Origin: Methanolobus sp.
GTDB lineage: Archaea > Halobacteriota > Methanosarcinia > Methanosarcinales > Methanosarcinaceae
DNA: 62,705 nucleotides
Assembly: GCA_021767785.1 (NCBI GenBank)
Contig: JAASSR010000004.1
Coordinates: 1 to 62,705 of the forward strand
Direction: 5' to 3'
Shown: piece after piece, positions 39,274-47,852 of the stretch
Position numbering within the stretch: position 1 is the first letter of the stretch
Layout of the letters: each line of letters begins with the position of its first letter
Made by a program: the position numbers and the translations under genes
The notes under the pieces: generated by a model
Told to the model about the DNA's origin: nothing
What the model saw: only the letters and a program-made list of their open reading frames with translations
Database searches by the model: none

Positions 39274-39480
39274 ATGAAGACAAAGATCAAGGAACTCCGG
39301 GCCAGATATGACCTGACACAGGAGGAACTTGCAAATAAAGTTGGTGTTAGAAGAGAAACAATAGGTTTTCTGGAAAAAGGGAAATACAACCCCTCACTAA
39401 AACTTGCCTATAAGGTAGCAAATATCCTTGAAACAACTATTGATGAACTGTTCATCTTTGATGAATCGGACCTTGAATAA
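39274..39480 (+). CDS. XRE-family HTH regulator (Cro/CI-like)
   Basis: Minimal 68-residue DNA-binding protein. It is one helix-turn-helix domain, with [37 protein letters not shown] giving helices 1-4, followed by [11 protein letters not shown]. Such YozG-like proteins pair with DUF2178 membrane proteins and probably autoregulate the pair through the upstream repeats. GGATGAT precedes the ATG. Confidence 0.93.
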   Translation: MKTKIKELRARYDLTQEELANKVGVRRETIGFLEKGKYNPSLKLAYKVANILETTIDELFIFDESDLE

Positions 39481-39495
39481 CAGAGGGAGGAATAA

Positions 39496-40041
39496 ATGGA
39501 GACTAAAACAAAAGTATGGCTTGCAGAAGACGGAAAACCAATAATTGGTGCAGGTAAGGTGGAACTTCTGCGAACTATAGATGAAGAGAGATCTCTTAGA
39601 AAAGCCTGTCAGAAAATGGATATATCTTACAAGCACGCCTGGAATGTACTTAACAAAATAAGTGAAAGGCTTGGCAAAGATGTCGTCACAACTGTAAGAG
39701 GGGGGAAAAAGCAGGGTACTTTCCTGACCGATGAAGGGCGCATGCTCATCCGTGAATATGAAATGAACAGAAAATTCATCAACAGTACCATGGAAGACGA
39801 AGGTTCATGGGAAAATATAGGTCTTGCCATATCAGCGCGTAACAAAATACCCGCAAAGGTTATTTCTGTTGAGACTGAGGGAATTGTCTCAAAGGTCAGA
39901 CTTGAGATCGAACCTTCCGCACTTACCTCAGTAATCACTTCTGAAGCTGTAGAAAAACTGGATATTAAGGAAGGAGATAATGTATTTGCAATAATCAAAT
40001 CCACTGAAGTTCTTGTGGGCAAAGAAAAAAAGAAGGACTAG
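39496..40041 (+). CDS. ModE-type molybdate/tungstate regulator (HTH plus TOBE domain)
   Basis: N-terminal LysR-like winged helix (KVELLRTIDEERSLRKACQKMDISYKHAWNVLNKISERLG) of ModE, followed from about residue 115 by one TOBE/molbindin domain (ISARNKIPAKVISVETEGIVSKVRLEI). Bacterial ModE has two TOBE domains; the single copy here is common in archaea. It would sense molybdate or tungstate, needed for formylmethanofuran dehydrogenase. No mod or wtp transporter lies nearby. It follows the XRE gene by 15 bases with GGGAGG ahead of the ATG, so it may be the third gene of that operon. Confidence 0.92.
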   Translation: METKTKVWLAEDGKPIIGAGKVELLRTIDEERSLRKACQKMDISYKHAWNVLNKISERLGKDVVTTVRGGKKQGTFLTDEGRMLIREYEMNRKFINSTMEDEGSWENIGLAISARNKIPAKVISVETEGIVSKVRLEIEPSALTSVITSEAVEKLDIKEGDNVFAIIKSTEVLVGKEKKKD

Positions 40042-40153
40042 AAAGTATTTGTTTTGCGAATAAATTATTCAAAAACCGTAAATACTTTTAAACCCTATAT
40101 AAACAGTAAACAGGTGTTAATGCCTGATAAATAACCAACAAAATGGGGACTTT

Positions 40154-40369
40154 ATGCAAGATAAAGAAGATTTTTCGTGGGAGAACGGTAAAATCAAAAA
40201 TGGTGCCACCCTGGGCAAAATAGTAAGTATACCTGTTCAGGATGATTCAGAGATCGAAAATACCGGAAACATGGAATTAAATGATGAGGATCAGCCTGAC
40301 CTTGATGTTGACGAGTTCAAAAAGAAAATGTCTGAAAAGCTTTCCATGGAGCTTAACAGAAATAAATGA
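40154..40369 (+). CDS. Small acidic hypothetical protein
   Basis: No family recognised. The 71-residue product is highly acidic in its second half (ENTGNMELNDEDQPDLDVDEF) and ends in a short helical KKKMSEKLSMELNRNK tail. No membrane segment or cysteine is seen. A good TATA box, CTATATAAAC, lies near 40096-40105, and CAGG/CCTG pairs at about 40111-40126. It ends four bases before the convergent permease stop. Confidence 0.65.
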   Translation: MQDKEDFSWENGKIKNGATLGKIVSIPVQDDSEIENTGNMELNDEDQPDLDVDEFKKKMSEKLSMELNRNK

Positions 40370-40372
40370 AAC

Positions 40373-41479
40373 TTATCCTGCTTTCTGAATCCTTTGTACG
40401 TAGATACCATACACCATGAAAGGTATCAGCAACAGTGCAAACGCTGTTTTTATTCCTGGAGCGAGCACATTGCTTGCGCTTCCTACGATCGAACTGACAT
40501 CAATACCCAGTCTTATATATATGAGATCAAGAAGCAGACCGAAGGCCAATGAACATATTGCTATCATTCCGAGATAGAGTGTGGCACTCTTTCTTCCAAG
40601 GAACTTTGTGACCATTGTGATGGTTGCAGCATTTGTAGCCGGTCCTGCAAGCAGGAAAACAAATGCAGTTCCGGGACTCATGCCCTTTGCAACAAGAGCA
40701 GCAGCCAGTGGTGTGGAAGCGGTTGCACAGATATACAATGGAATACCCACCACAAGCATCAGGATCATTGAGAAAAGACCACCTCCAAGATAATCACCGA
40801 CCATTTCGTCAGGTATCACATAGGATATTATGCCTGCAAGCAAAATACCGACCATTAACCACCAGGATATATCTCCGAGTAGTTCAATAAAAGAATATTT
40901 AAAGGCTCCTTTTACCTTCTTTTTCATTGAAGTATCCTCTTCAGGAGAGGAAGTTGCATTGCAGGAACAGGATGAATCACTGCAGTCTGCCATTGGTTGC
41001 ATCATAACAATGGATTCCTTCTTTTTTACTTGGTCTCTTTTTTCACCCAGAATGTTTTCTGCGATACCGGTGAACAATGCGGTCGTCATACTGGCTATGG
41101 GTCTGAAAACAGTCATGATGGGATCCAGTAGTGCGTATGTGATGGCAATGGAATCAACTCCTGTTTCAGGTGTTGATATCATAAATGATAGGGTGGCACC
41201 TTTGGTGGCTCCTCTGTTTTTAAGTGAAAGTGCAGTTGGAACCACACCACAAGAACATAGAGGCAAAGGAATACCAAGAAGTGATGCATTGAAAGCGGAT
41301 CTGAACTTACCTGCTGACTTGCCGAGGTATTTCAGTATTTTATCATCCGGAACAAGTGCATGAAGAAGGCCTGCGACCGTAAATCCCAGGAAAAGATAAG
41401 GTGCTGCCTCTTCAAAGAGGTACCATGATTCAAGGAGAACTCCTTTGGTTATTGAAAATAGAGATTCATTTAATCCCAT
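40373..41479 (-). CDS. COG0701-type permease with Cys-rich loop (metal efflux candidate)
   Basis: Membrane protein of 368 residues in the DUF318/SO_0444 group. Two homologous halves each carry a signature: GIPLPLCSCGVVPTALSLK in the first and GIPLYICATASTPLAAALV in the second. A cytoplasmic loop between them holds a cysteine cluster, ADCSDSSCSCN. Members near ArsR regulators have been tied to Cu/Zn or arsenic efflux. Here the adjacent SmtB-like ArsR has a zinc-type site, so Zn2+ or a similar ion is the best guess. The start overlaps the stop of the arsR gene by one base. Confidence 0.88.
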   Translation of the reverse strand: MGLNESLFSITKGVLLESWYLFEEAAPYLFLGFTVAGLLHALVPDDKILKYLGKSAGKFRSAFNASLLGIPLPLCSCGVVPTALSLKNRGATKGATLSFMISTPETGVDSIAITYALLDPIMTVFRPIASMTTALFTGIAENILGEKRDQVKKKESIVMMQPMADCSDSSCSCNATSSPEEDTSMKKKVKGAFKYSFIELLGDISWWLMVGILLAGIISYVIPDEMVGDYLGGGLFSMILMLVVGIPLYICATASTPLAAALVAKGMSPGTAFVFLLAGPATNAATITMVTKFLGRKSATLYLGMIAICSLAFGLLLDLIYIRLGIDVSSIVGSASNVLAPGIKTAFALLLIPFMVYGIYVQRIQKAG

Positions 41480-41829
41480 TATTTATTCTCCTCCACATGT
41501 TCCCTGCACATAGACATCAGCATTTCAACATGTTCGTCAGCCACATAATATACTGCGAATCTGCCTTCTTTTTTGACCCTTACAAGATCAAGTTGTCTTA
41601 GATTGCGCAGACTGTGGGATATTGAGGACTGGGATATTCCAAGTGCATCCTTTATCTCTTTCACACACATTTCTCCCTGTAAGAGAAGGAACAATATCTT
41701 CAGGCGGGTGGTGCACTGAAGAGCATTGAAAGTATGTGACATGTGAGAGATGGAATCATCAGAAGGCAATTCTTTAATTTTTTTAGCGATGACTATATCA
41801 TCTGAACAAATATGTTCGCTCATTTCCAT
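41479..41829 (-). CDS. SmtB/CzrA-type ArsR metalloregulator with alpha-5 zinc site
   Basis: Winged-helix repressor of 116 residues. The C-terminal helix carries D98, H100, H111 and E114, exactly the Asp-x-His/His-x-x-Glu spacing of the alpha-5 Zn/Co/Ni site in SmtB and CzrA. The HTH is KEIKDALGISQSSISHSLRNLRQL. A cysteine and histidine near the N-terminus (EHIC) may add ligands. It heads a two-gene operon with the permease. Its likely operator, a TGAACA-CA-TGTTCA dyad, lies seven bases upstream of the ATG. Confidence 0.93.
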   Translation of the reverse strand: MEMSEHICSDDIVIAKKIKELPSDDSISHMSHTFNALQCTTRLKILFLLLQGEMCVKEIKDALGISQSSISHSLRNLRQLDLVRVKKEGRFAVYYVADEHVEMLMSMCREHVEENK

Positions 41830-41835
41830 GCATAC

Positions 41836-41851
41836 ATGAACACATGTTCAT
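41836..41851. promoter_or_regulatory. ArsR/SmtB-type operator dyad upstream of the metalloregulator
   Basis: ATGAACA (41836-41842) and TGTTCAT (41845-41851) form a perfect dyad around CA. Flanks ATAC and ATAT extend the fit to the 12-2-12 pattern known for SmtB/CzrA-like repressors. The dyad sits between a TATA-like TGATATATG and the ATG at 41829, so binding would block initiation. A second, weaker dyad, TGAACA-N4-TGTTC, is inside the first codons at 41803-41817. Confidence 0.75.
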
Positions 41852-41870
41852 ATATCAATTTATCCGTAGA

Positions 41871-42644
41871 TCAAAAGATAAGGCATAAAACTACCACAAA
41901 AAAATACAACAAAATAAAAAGATGATCATATCTGCCGAATTCCAGCACATGCATAGAACTTCTCCCCGTACTCTGGTAACAACGACTTTCCATTGCCATG
42001 GCCACATCATCAACGGCACGTACGGACATGCCTATAAGCGGAACAGAAAGTGATAGTATAGCTTTTAATGGTTCTTTTCTGATGTCCAGACCTCTGGAAA
42101 ACTGGGCATCCCTTAAATTCTTAAAATTATCATAAAGCATAGGAACAAAATAAATGGAAAGTGACATCATCATTGCAATATCATGAGAAGATATTCCTGC
42201 GTGACGAAGAGGAAAATGACGAAGCAGCCTTTCAATACCTGCTGTAATCCCTGAAGGTGATGTCGTGGCTGTGAGTAAAGCAGCAAATATTAACAGGAAC
42301 ACGAACCTCAATGTGAGGATCGTACCCAGAATTAGACCCTCATAACTTACGGTTACCAAACTCAGACTGAAAAGAGGTGTGCCTTCAGTGAAAAAAAGCT
42401 GCATCAGGAATATGAGAAGGAAGAAAATAATCATGGGACGGACCGAGCGTACAAAATGCATTAAAGGGAGTTTGCATGCAAATACAAAAGCTGCAAAAAT
42501 AAGAGTTACTAAGGCCATTCCTGAAAAAGAACTTATCTGCAGGATACAGATACTTACAATCATAAGACCAATGATCTTTGTTCTTGGATCCAGACGATGT
42601 AATATCGAATTACCCGGAATGAAGGAAAAGAAGAGATCATTCAT
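41871..42644 (-). CDS. ecfT: ECF transporter transmembrane subunit EcfT (biotin operon)
   Basis: Membrane subunit of 257 residues linking BioY to the two ATPases. Five to six hydrophobic segments are seen. The coupling helix contains DAQFSRGLDIRK and the second motif MAMESRCYQ, matching the Ala-Arg-Gly-type motifs of EcfT/CbiQ. It overlaps the upstream ATPase gene by eight bases and ends the bioY-ecfA-ecfA-ecfT operon. Confidence 0.92.
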   Translation of the reverse strand: MNDLFFSFIPGNSILHRLDPRTKIIGLMIVSICILQISSFSGMALVTLIFAAFVFACKLPLMHFVRSVRPMIIFFLLIFLMQLFFTEGTPLFSLSLVTVSYEGLILGTILTLRFVFLLIFAALLTATTSPSGITAGIERLLRHFPLRHAGISSHDIAMMMSLSIYFVPMLYDNFKNLRDAQFSRGLDIRKEPLKAILSLSVPLIGMSVRAVDDVAMAMESRCYQSTGRSSMHVLEFGRYDHLFILLYFFVVVLCLIF

Positions 42645-43470
42645 TCTGTTCTACCTCCACTATCTTCAGTGATCTGACAATCTCCTGAAAAGCATCATCA
42701 ACTGAGTAAATGTTATCACGGACATCAAAACCTGCCTGGTTGAGAAGCTTCATAAAAGAAGTTATCTCGGGCAACGGAGATGAAACCGAGCTTAAATACT
42801 CTTCCGGGGTTCCGACAAAAGCCAATCTTCCTTTTTTAAGAAGAATAACTTTATCTGCAAGAGGTAGAATTTCATCTACCTGATGTGAAACAACTACGAC
42901 AGATAGTCCTGAGCAATGGAGCCCTTTTAATGTTGAAAGAAGTGAATATCTGTTTTCCGGATCAAGGCCAGATGTAGGTTCATCCAGAACAAGATATTCA
43001 GGCTCCATTGCCAGAATACCTGCAAGTGCTACAAGTCTCATCTGTCCCCCACTTAACGAAAAAGGTGAAATTTCTGTATATTCCGGCCCTAAACCTACAA
43101 GGTCCAGAGCATCCACAACCCGCTTTTTAAGAGCCTCACCTTTTGACCCGAAGTTTGAAGGCCCGAAAGAAATGTCCTCAAAAACGGTTCTTCCGAAAAG
43201 TTGCTTTTGGGGATTTTGCATTAACAGACCCAGATGCGATCTGACCTTCTTATCACCGGCATCTATATCGTTTATTTTCACCGAGCCGGAATCCGGTTTA
43301 AGAAGACCGTTGAAATGCCGGACCAGGGTGGATTTGCCTGAGCCCACTTCACCTCCTATAAGAACGAACTCACCTTTATCTATGACAAAGTTTACGTCAT
43401 CAAGTGCATGTTTTTCAAGCGAAGTGCCCTTGTTGTAAAAATGGTTAAGATCCTTTACTTCAATTGACAT
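42637..43470 (-). CDS. ECF transporter ATP-binding subunit (second ATPase of the biotin operon)
   Basis: ABC ATPase of 277 residues. Walker A is GGEVGSGKST, the Q-loop MQNPQKQLFG is of the ECF type, the signature is LSGGQMRL and Walker B is YLVLDEPTSGLDP. It should form a heterodimer with the adjacent EcfA. It overlaps both neighbours (16 and 8 bases). Confidence 0.93.
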   Translation of the reverse strand: MSIEVKDLNHFYNKGTSLEKHALDDVNFVIDKGEFVLIGGEVGSGKSTLVRHFNGLLKPDSGSVKINDIDAGDKKVRSHLGLLMQNPQKQLFGRTVFEDISFGPSNFGSKGEALKKRVVDALDLVGLGPEYTEISPFSLSGGQMRLVALAGILAMEPEYLVLDEPTSGLDPENRYSLLSTLKGLHCSGLSVVVVSHQVDEILPLADKVILLKKGRLAFVGTPEEYLSSVSSPLPEITSFMKLLNQAGFDVRDNIYSVDDAFQEIVRSLKIVEVEQNE

Positions 43471-44270
43471 AGAGCCTCCATGAGTTCATCCTTTGAAAGA
43501 GGAAAAGTTGTCCGGTCAATTATGCCTGAGTCCCTGAGTTTCCTGGAAAGTTCGATTATCGGAGGAAGATTAAAACCAAAAGTTGTTACTTTCGCCTGAC
43601 TCAATATAGTCCGTGGATCTCCATCATGCATTATACGGCCCTCCTCCATCACAACAAGACGGTCTGCATGAACAAGTTCTTCAAGCAAATGAGTTACATA
43701 CACAATGGTGGTTCCATTCTCATGAAGTCTTTTTACCAGAGAGAGTATCTCATTTCTGGAATCGGGATCCAGCATCGTAGTTACTTCATCGAGAAGTATT
43801 ATTCCGGGTTCCATGGCAAGTACTGAAGCAAGTGCTATCTTTTGTTTTTGTCCTCCACTTAATATTCGCGGGGTATGATCACGAAATTCATGCATTTCTA
43901 CGGCCCTAAGTGACTTTTCCACAAGCTTATGTATCTCTTCTGTGGACAGGCTCAGATTCTCCGGTCCGAACGCAACATCCTCCTCCACAGTCATACCTAT
44001 GAACTGTGATTCAGGATTCTGAAATATCATACCTGCCATCCGGCGTATATCCATCACTCTTGATCGATCGGATGTGTACATTCCGTTTACAGCCACAGAA
44101 CCTTCAGACGGAAGGATAAGACCATTGATGCTACGAAGAAGAGTGGATTTACCACAACCGTTCTTTCCGGCTATGACAACAAACTCACCTTTTTTAATAT
44201 CAAGATTTACTGAATTCAATGCCAGTGTACCATCAGGATACCTGTAACTAAGATTAGTGATCTTTATCAT
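43455..44270 (-). CDS. ECF transporter ATP-binding subunit (first ATPase of the biotin operon)
   Basis: ABC ATPase of 271 residues with Walker A AGKNGCGKST, Q-loop FQNPESQFIG, signature LSGGQKQK and Walker B IILLDEVTTMLDP. In Walker B the usual Pro after Glu is replaced by Val-Thr, as in some EcfA proteins. It lies nine bases after bioY and is translationally coupled to the second ATPase by a 16-base overlap. Confidence 0.93.
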   Translation of the reverse strand: MIKITNLSYRYPDGTLALNSVNLDIKKGEFVVIAGKNGCGKSTLLRSINGLILPSEGSVAVNGMYTSDRSRVMDIRRMAGMIFQNPESQFIGMTVEEDVAFGPENLSLSTEEIHKLVEKSLRAVEMHEFRDHTPRILSGGQKQKIALASVLAMEPGIILLDEVTTMLDPDSRNEILSLVKRLHENGTTIVYVTHLLEELVHADRLVVMEEGRIMHDGDPRTILSQAKVTTFGFNLPPIIELSRKLRDSGIIDRTTFPLSKDELMEALCQLK

Positions 44271-44279
44271 ATTAGCCTC

Positions 44280-44822
44280 TCAGATAGAGTATCTGGATGC
44301 GATTAGCGCTGAAACAATAAGTTTCAGGACAGCTCCTGGCATATAAGGTATCATTCCCAGGATCAGAGCTTCCGAAAGGGTCAGATTTGCGACACTCATC
44401 AGTTGCAGGATTCCGAAAACATAAATTACCAAGAGTCCCGCAAGCATAAATAAAATATTTAAATGAATTCTTTTAGTACCATAATTATCGCATAAATAAC
44501 CTATTATAAATGCACCGAAAACAAATCCTATAAGAAAACCACCGGTAGGTCCGAAGATCATACCCAATCCGGAACTTCCTCCTGAGAACACAGGAAGCCC
44601 TGAAATTCCCAGAAGTAAATAGACAATTACACTTATTGTTCCCCATCTTGCTCCAAGCATTGCTCCTGCCATCAATACGAAAAGCGTCTGTAAAGTTATC
44701 GGCACAGGGCTTAGTGGAACAGGTATGTCTATATAAGCACCAACTGCCATCATGGATGCAAAAAAAGATGCAAATACCATTTTTCTGATATTACCATTAT
44801 GAAAATCCCTATTGTCAACCAT
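44280..44822 (-). CDS. bioY: Biotin transporter substrate-binding subunit BioY
   Basis: S-component of an ECF biotin importer, 180 residues with about six hydrophobic segments. Family motifs PVPLSPVPITLQTLFVLMAGA and GPTGGFLIGFVFGAFIIG are clear. I chose the ATG at 44822: a TATA box (44847-44853) lies 25-31 bases upstream and no ribosome binding site is present, so the message is probably leaderless. The TTG at 44864 would lie upstream of the TATA box. A complete dedicated operon with two ATPases and EcfT follows. It implies biotin uptake, probably for pyruvate carboxylase. Confidence 0.94.
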   Translation of the reverse strand: MVDNRDFHNGNIRKMVFASFFASMMAVGAYIDIPVPLSPVPITLQTLFVLMAGAMLGARWGTISVIVYLLLGISGLPVFSGGSSGLGMIFGPTGGFLIGFVFGAFIIGYLCDNYGTKRIHLNILFMLAGLLVIYVFGILQLMSVANLTLSEALILGMIPYMPGAVLKLIVSALIASRYSI

Positions 44823-44846
44823 ATCTAATGACAATGGTTTACAGAA

Positions 44847-44853
44847 TATATAA
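44847..44853 (-). promoter_or_regulatory. TATA box of the bioY operon
   Basis: TTATATA on the minus strand, 25-31 bases ahead of the bioY ATG. This spacing places the transcription start at or next to the start codon. Confidence 0.6.
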
Positions 44854-44929
44854 TTCTTATGCAATTAAGTTTAGATGAAAAATAGCCATTGAAAGTAAAG
44901 AGAAAAGACAAACAAGTAAAAAAAATTGA

Positions 44930-44947
44930 ATGCAGGAAGACCTGCAT
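44930..44947 (-). terminator. Intrinsic-type terminator downstream of the thermosome gene
   Basis: A seven-base perfect stem, ATGCAGG/CCTGCAT, with a four-base loop is followed on the minus strand by TCAA and a run of nine Ts. It lies nine bases past the thermosome stop. Confidence 0.75.
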
Positions 44948-44956
44948 GAAAAAGTG

Positions 44957-46576
44957 TTACATATCCATATCAGGCTGTGGCATTCCAGGTGGCATTGCGC
45001 CATTCTTGCTGCTTGCAGCCACAACATCATCGATCCTCAGAATCATAACCGTTGCTTCTGTTGCTGCATTAATTGCCTGGGTCTTTATTCTTAATGGTTC
45101 AAGAACATTGCTCTCGTACATGTCAACAACCTTACCGGTGTAAACATCAAGACCCATGTTCTTATTGCCCTGCTCATGTTGCGAACGAAGATCTATAAGC
45201 TTGTCTATCGGATCGAGACCTGCGTTCTCTGCAAGGGTCTGAGGAATTATCTCAAGTGCTTCTGCAAATTTGCCAACAGCAAGTTGTTCCCTGCCCTGAA
45301 GCGTTCCTGCATAGTCCCTGAGCCTTAGTGCAAGTTCGATCTCCGGAGATCCCCCACCTGCAACAATATTCCCATCTTCCAGCGCTACACCGATAACACA
45401 GAGTGCATCGTTCATTGCACGTTTGAGACTGTCAACGATATGTGTAGTGCCTCCGTGCAGAATTACAGATGAAGTCTTCTCTTCTTTGCAGCCAAGGAGG
45501 AATGTCATCTTTGAACCGTGAAGGTCCTTTTCCTCTACGACATCTGCAGCACCAAGATCCTCTGCTCTGATATCTGTTACATCCTGGAACAGGGTAGCTC
45601 CGGTTGCCTTTGAAAGTTTCTGAAGATCGCTCTTTGTGATCCTTCTGCAGGCATAAACACCGGCTTTTTCAAGATAGTACTGAGCAAGGTCATCGATTGC
45701 CTTCTGGCAGAATACTACGTTAGCACCACTTGCAACGATCTTGTCAACCATTTCCTTGACCATTCTTTCTTCCTGTTCAACGAAAAGGTTCATCTGATCA
45801 GGTGAAGTGATCTTGATCTCTGCTTCTTTTTCGATCTTCTGGAACTCAATACCAAAGCTTGCAAGGAGGATCTTTGCATTCTCGATTTTTTTAGGCATGT
45901 TCGGTCTTACTCTTTCTTTGTCGATTATCAGACCTTTAACAAGTTCCGTGTCAAGAATACTTCCGCCTTCACGTTTCTCGATAGTGATATCATCAACATC
46001 CACTGTGATACCGTCATCGGTTTTTTCGGCAACTGAAAGCACTGCATCAAGAGCAGTTTCTGCAAGGAAATCCTTGTACTCTCCTGCAGCTTTGCCAGTG
46101 AGAGCGGTCTTTGCCAGTTTCATCAGAGTTTCCCTGTCATCTGGAGACACATCAATGGTAATTGTCTTTAAGATGTCAACAGCTTTCTTTGCTGCATGCC
46201 TGTAACCGGTTGCAATGATAGTTGGGTGAACACCTTTTTCGATGAGCTCTTCTGCTTTTGTAAGAAGTTCTCCTGTAAGCACGGCTGCTGTTGTAGTACC
46301 GTCTCCTACTTCATCGTCCTGTGTTTTTGAAACCTCGACCACCATCTTTGCTGCCGGGTGTTCAATGTCCATTTCCCTGAGGATAGTAGCACCATCGTTA
46401 GTGATAACTATGTCCCCGAGACTGTCTACAAGCATCTTGTCCATACCTTTCGGACCCAAAGTGGTCCGTACTGCCTTTGCAACGGCTTTGCCTGCAAGAA
46501 TGTTAATGCTCTGAGCATCCCTGGTACGGGATCTGTTGCGTCTGTTACCTAAAGCGTACATAGGCTGTCCTGCCAA
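44957..46576 (-). CDS. thsA: Thermosome subunit (group II chaperonin)
   Basis: ATP-dependent protein-folding chaperonin forming eight-fold double rings. ATP-binding motifs [21 protein letters not shown] and [15 protein letters not shown] are present, with the later [13 protein letters not shown]. The C-terminal tail is Met/Pro/Gly-rich ([14 protein letters not shown]). The length of 539 residues is normal. The start codon is TTG, preceded by AGGAGGT. A TATA-like TTTTATATAGAAC lies near 46680-46692. Other subunits must be elsewhere in the genome. Confidence 0.97.
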   Translation of the reverse strand: MAGQPMYALGNRRNRSRTRDAQSINILAGKAVAKAVRTTLGPKGMDKMLVDSLGDIVITNDGATILREMDIEHPAAKMVVEVSKTQDDEVGDGTTTAAVLTGELLTKAEELIEKGVHPTIIATGYRHAAKKAVDILKTITIDVSPDDRETLMKLAKTALTGKAAGEYKDFLAETALDAVLSVAEKTDDGITVDVDDITIEKREGGSILDTELVKGLIIDKERVRPNMPKKIENAKILLASFGIEFQKIEKEAEIKITSPDQMNLFVEQEERMVKEMVDKIVASGANVVFCQKAIDDLAQYYLEKAGVYACRRITKSDLQKLSKATGATLFQDVTDIRAEDLGAADVVEEKDLHGSKMTFLLGCKEEKTSSVILHGGTTHIVDSLKRAMNDALCVIGVALEDGNIVAGGGSPEIELALRLRDYAGTLQGREQLAVGKFAEALEIIPQTLAENAGLDPIDKLIDLRSQHEQGNKNMGLDVYTGKVVDMYESNVLEPLRIKTQAINAATEATVMILRIDDVVAASSKNGAMPPGMPQPDMDM

Positions 46577-46791
46577 TTTTAAACCTCCTGATGATCATAA
46601 CGTTCTATAATAGATAGAAGTGAATACCAGTCTAATTTGAGTACTTAAATCGTACTGCTCAATCTAAATGCAAGCAGTTCTATATAAAACTAACTGAAGA
46701 ACAGTTCAAGTATTTAACTTAAAAAATTTATCTGCCAGCAGCAGAAATAATAACTTAAATGTATTTCATCAGAAAATTAAAAATAAAGATG

Positions 46792-47202
46792 TTACTTTTC
46801 CTCATACAGCTTCTTCAGATGTCCCAGTATCAAACTATAAATATAAGTCCTGTAGCTTTCTTTATCAGGTATATCAAAAATAGCCATGCCACCGGCATTC
46901 CATGCAATGTTTGTTATTATTTTTTGGTTTTCCATTTCATCAATTACTTTCCTTAGAACAGAGAGATCATCGACAGTATCCCTCCAGTCACCCTCATGCA
47001 CATTTTTTGAAGCACCCCCCGAAGAAAGTTCCAGTTGCTGAAGGGAAAACATATAGACCTGGAACAGATGAATATCCTCCCTGGACAATTCAATATTACC
47101 GGCCTTTGCATCCTGGCGCAATACTTTCAAAAGAAGTGGAATGTCAGATGACTTAAAAGTATTCTTACCTATTTTCTCTGTGTATATGTTGATTTCATGC
47201 AT
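46792..47202 (-). CDS. Conserved hypothetical protein
   Basis: I do not recognise the family. The 136-residue product appears soluble and mixed alpha/beta. It contains a Trp-Arg-Asp core (EGDWRDTVDDLSVLRKVIDEME) and ends in a Tyr- and Leu-rich helix (YRTYIYSLILGHLKKLYEEK). No cysteine, signal or membrane segment is present. It lies upstream of the thermosome gene in the same orientation, 216 bases away. Confidence 0.72.
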   Translation of the reverse strand: MHEINIYTEKIGKNTFKSSDIPLLLKVLRQDAKAGNIELSREDIHLFQVYMFSLQQLELSSGGASKNVHEGDWRDTVDDLSVLRKVIDEMENQKIITNIAWNAGGMAIFDIPDKESYRTYIYSLILGHLKKLYEEK

Positions 47203-47393
47203 AATTCTTTACACCCGGGACAATAAACCCATACTTAAAAGTACCTTTTATGCAAATAAACATTGCTCATGCAGAATAAATCAGAAACCGGAACTTTATC
47301 AAAGCGCTACTGAGATACATTTATAAAAGAATAAAACGAGATTATTTATGGAACAGAAAAACATCTGTTCACAATTAAAGTGGGAGTTTATAA

Positions 47394-47549
47394 ATGGCGA
47401 ACGCATGCAGTATTCTTAAGAAAGGTCAGCAAATAACCTGTGAAGAGTGTGGAATAACCTTTGAAGTTGTAAGTGAATGTAAAAGCGATTGTGGAGATGA
47501 ATGCGAGATCAAACTAAACTGCTGTGGGAAAGAAATGAAGATATCCTAA
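47394..47549 (+). CDS. Small cysteine-rich protein (51 residues)
   Basis: Short gene with eight cysteines: C5, C16, C19, C29, C33, C37, C43 and C44. ITCEECGITFEV is a CxxC knuckle; CKSDCGDEC and a CC pair follow. The pattern suggests a zinc- or Fe-S-binding mini-protein or a metallothionein-like role. GGGAG lies seven bases before the ATG, and a TATA box (ATTTATAAAAG, about 47319-47329) gives a 45-base leader. It is too short for most gene finders. Confidence 0.7.
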   Translation: MANACSILKKGQQITCEECGITFEVVSECKSDCGDECEIKLNCCGKEMKIS

Positions 47550-47696
47550 AAAGATTAACATCTATTCTTTTTTTAATATATACATAAGCAATGTCAGTTG
47601 CTAATATAATTTGAAAAATAGCAGATATGTATAAAAAGGAAAAGATAGTTGCCGTTTATAGGAATGAACCATTAACGGAATATAAGCTTTAAAAAT

Positions 47697-47852
47697 TCAA
47701 TAGGAAACTAATGTCTGCATACAGGCGCTTTTGACAAAATTTATCATGTTGCATCTGAGTTCAAATTCCTGCTCAGAAAGATCTTCAGTTTCCATATATC
47801 TGCAGAACATTTCTCTGAAATCATCAAATTTTTGTACATCTTGCTTTTCCAC
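47697..47852 (-). CDS. Small hypothetical protein (51 residues, GTG start)
   Basis: Short frame with a GTG start and a good ribosome binding site (GAGGGTAA, five bases upstream). The product begins with EKQDVQKFDDFREMFCRYM, is acidic in the middle and contains three cysteines (C17, C34, C44). It is predicted helical, and no family is recognised. Coding is supported by the ribosome binding site and sensible composition, but the frame is short. Confidence 0.5.
   Translation of the reverse strand: MEKQDVQKFDDFREMFCRYMETEDLSEQEFELRCNMINFVKSACMQTLVSY

Noticed and set aside
47349-47420. 23-codon frame as a gene of its own
   Set aside because: Its position after a TATA box is suggestive, but the peptide is short and overlaps the better-supported cysteine-rich gene. 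It is kept only as part of a finding.
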